Positions 61,931 to 64,000 of a stretch of 64,000 bases of DNA are shown here, piece after piece. Position 1 is the first letter of the stretch. Each line of letters opens with the position of its first letter. The notes under the pieces are model-generated. The model did not search any database and was not told the DNA's origin. It worked only from the letters and a program-made list of their open reading frames with translations. The translations under genes were made by a program, and so were the position numbers. Source of the DNA: Sphagnum compactum (taxonomy: Eukaryota > Bryophyta > Sphagnopsida > Sphagnales); contig OZ234494.1 of the NCBI GenBank assembly GCA_965153455.1, forward strand, positions 14,322,001 to 14,386,000, written 5' to 3'.

Positions 61931-62149
61931 TGAATTTGTGCATAATTTTTATTTTATTTTTGGGTTAAGCCTTTTGAATGACTCATCCCATGTGTAGACA
62001 TTTTTTAATGTGAAATAGGATGACCACACCCCTTGTTTATATAATGTTCAAACTAGAAATGGAGAATAAACAATATGGGATAAATTTTGAAGTTGCAATT
62101 TTTTCACAAACTAAGTTGCAACTTTAAAACTTTCCTCATGCCTTTTTTC

Positions 62150-64000
62150 TTAGCTTTTAGATTTCTAAACAATTCAAGTACATGGTTCACTAGATAATTA
62201 GACAATCATTTAATTAATAATGATTAAATTTAAAATATATTCAAAATATAAAATTATACACTACAATTTTAAGTATTCATTATCAATTATTTAAATAACT
62301 AATAACTTCTTAATATTTAACTAACTAGCTATTTAGTTATTCACAACTTGTCAATACATAATTCATACATGAATAAATGACTTAAATATTTATAAATATT
62401 CCTTACTTTTTAAAATTCTGTCGATTTATAAATAATATAATTAATGTAAAAATAACTTAATTATTATACTTAAAAATACCTATTATAAATATTTATTTTC
62501 AAATATAAAATAATGAACTAATAATTGTTATTAGAAAATAAATTCCCACACAAATGATTTATTTTAAAAGTAACATTAAACTAATTATTGTAGTTGTTAT
62601 ATAAATACATTTATTACTTTAAAAATTATCGATTTTTTTCATTGGTAATTAAAAACTATAATTATAATAATCTGCTGAGCATATATTAATATTTTTAATT
62701 ACTGTAATATTATTATTAAAATATTTATCATAGATAAGTGATTACAAATTTTTTAAAATAACAAAATTATTGTATAATAATTCTTGCAATTATAATCATT
62801 ACAATAATTATTTTAACTACGTTATAAATTTCCCAGAATTTTAATTCAGATTTAAAATTATAAATTATAGATTGTGAATAATTATGTTCAATTAGAAAAT
62901 AATTATGAAATTACTATAATTAATTCTTATATGAAATAAGTACAATGATTTAAAAACAATGTAACATTAATTACAGTAATTCATTTATTTTACTGTAAAA
63001 ATATAAATTATATAGTATAAAAATTTATTTTGTAACTATTTAGTGTAACTTATAATTAATAAATATAATCATTTATAATTATTTGTAAAAGTGATATAGT
63101 ATGAACAAATAGTTACCAGAAATAAATATTTTAATTGATTATATTGAAATCCATGTAGTTATGGTCATAACAATAGTTATTTTAATTAAATTATGATTAT
63201 TCTAGAAAATTAAATAAGAACTAAATATGTAAGTTATAAATTATAGATTATAATAAGAAATTTTAATTATAAATTAATTATTCAAATATTGTAATTCTAA
63301 CTTACAAATAAATTATGAGTTACATTGATTTTATGTCATTATATAATAGTAATTATTAATATTTTTTATATTAAAAATTTACTGTAAATAAATAAATAAT
63401 GAATAATACATACAATTATTTTTAGTGTATCTTTGTTTTTAAATACATTAATTATAGCAAATTTGCTCATTATTTTAAAATTATTATAAAATTTTGAAAT
63501 AAAAATCTTAACTATAAGACATAACTTTCAATTAGGATACAAATTGTTTTTATTATTATTAAAACATAAGTGATTTAAATACAATATTATATATTTCTTT
63601 TACATCAGCAATAATAAATAATAAGTAAAATAATTTATCATAATTATTTTAAATTTGTAATAAAATTATTCTAAATCCTTTTGACGTAGTAACAATTATA
63701 TATTATAAGGACATAATTAAATATTATAGTATACTGGAATGTAATTTTTATAATTATAGAAATTAATTTAATTATAGTGGCAATAATTTAATTTTTTAGT
63801 ATTAAATATTAAAATTATAAATAATTAAGCTGAATTATAAATTATGTGTTTATTATAATTAATGTATAAGTAAATTAATTATTATGATTATATAATAATT
63901 ATATAGTAATTTTAGTAATTTTATTGTTATTAAAAGATATAAAAATATTTAGTATAAGAGTCTATGTTGGAACATATTTAATTTGTTTGAAATTATAAGT
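62150..64000. other. extremely AT-rich tract
   Basis: Nearly all A and T (TTATAAATTATTAT-like words) with few G or C and no frame of note on either strand. No fixed period could be seen by eye. It may be AT-rich satellite-like DNA or a scaffold-attachment type region, which is inference. Confidence 0.6.

Overview
This window is nuclear DNA from a land plant. It is AT-rich and gene-poor, and it carries GT-AG introns, a plant cytokinin dehydrogenase gene, a plant telo-box/site II promoter signature, and decayed plant-type transposons. The large repeat-filled spacers, and a transposase family that I recall mainly from non-flowering plants, make a gymnosperm or fern-grade genome plausible. The lineage cannot be fixed from sequence alone.

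Only two protein-coding genes are well supported. A five-exon cytokinin oxidase/dehydrogenase gene lies on the + strand at 40980-43818, inside a visibly GC-richer island (about 39.5-44.2 kb) full of AGCT/CTAG and CAG/CTG words. An intronless tandem FCP1/HAD-domain gene lies on the - strand at 51035-52795; its promoter region carries a site II element and a double telo-box near 53.28 kb, and it may have a leader intron. Everything else in coding form is fossil: a Ty3/gypsy integrase piece (47.2-47.6 kb, -), a short reverse-transcriptase-like piece (27.9 kb, +), a multiply broken transposase (59.5-61.3 kb, +) and a 48-bp block of mitochondrial cox1 (33.45 kb, -).

Layout: 1-15.9 kb is AT-rich spacer with microsatellites and one hairpin. 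15.9-25.7 kb is repeat-dense, with a perfect 68-bp duplication, long-TIR foldback elements, an 86-bp tandem array, twin MITE-like elements, a second foldback family and a 26/27-bp dimeric minisatellite. 25.7-39.5 kb is spacer with retroelement scraps, a 25-base poly-G tract, the cox1 insertion and TACC-type microsatellites. 39.5-53.9 kb is the genic part, with a foldback element and retroelement debris between the two genes. 55.0-57.4 kb is a ~344-bp tandem repeat interrupted by a solo LTR with a clean 5-bp target duplication. 58.1-61.3 kb holds a transposase relic, possibly in an element whose left end is CACTA-like. The last 1.8 kb is extremely AT-rich with no visible gene.

The two genes show no functional link: one degrades cytokinin, the other is a predicted nuclear phosphatase-like protein. 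I found no novel gene system. The most informative finds are the transposase relic, the solo LTR dating a tandem array, the cox1 block ending at a known intron-insertion site, and the doubled FCP1 domain.
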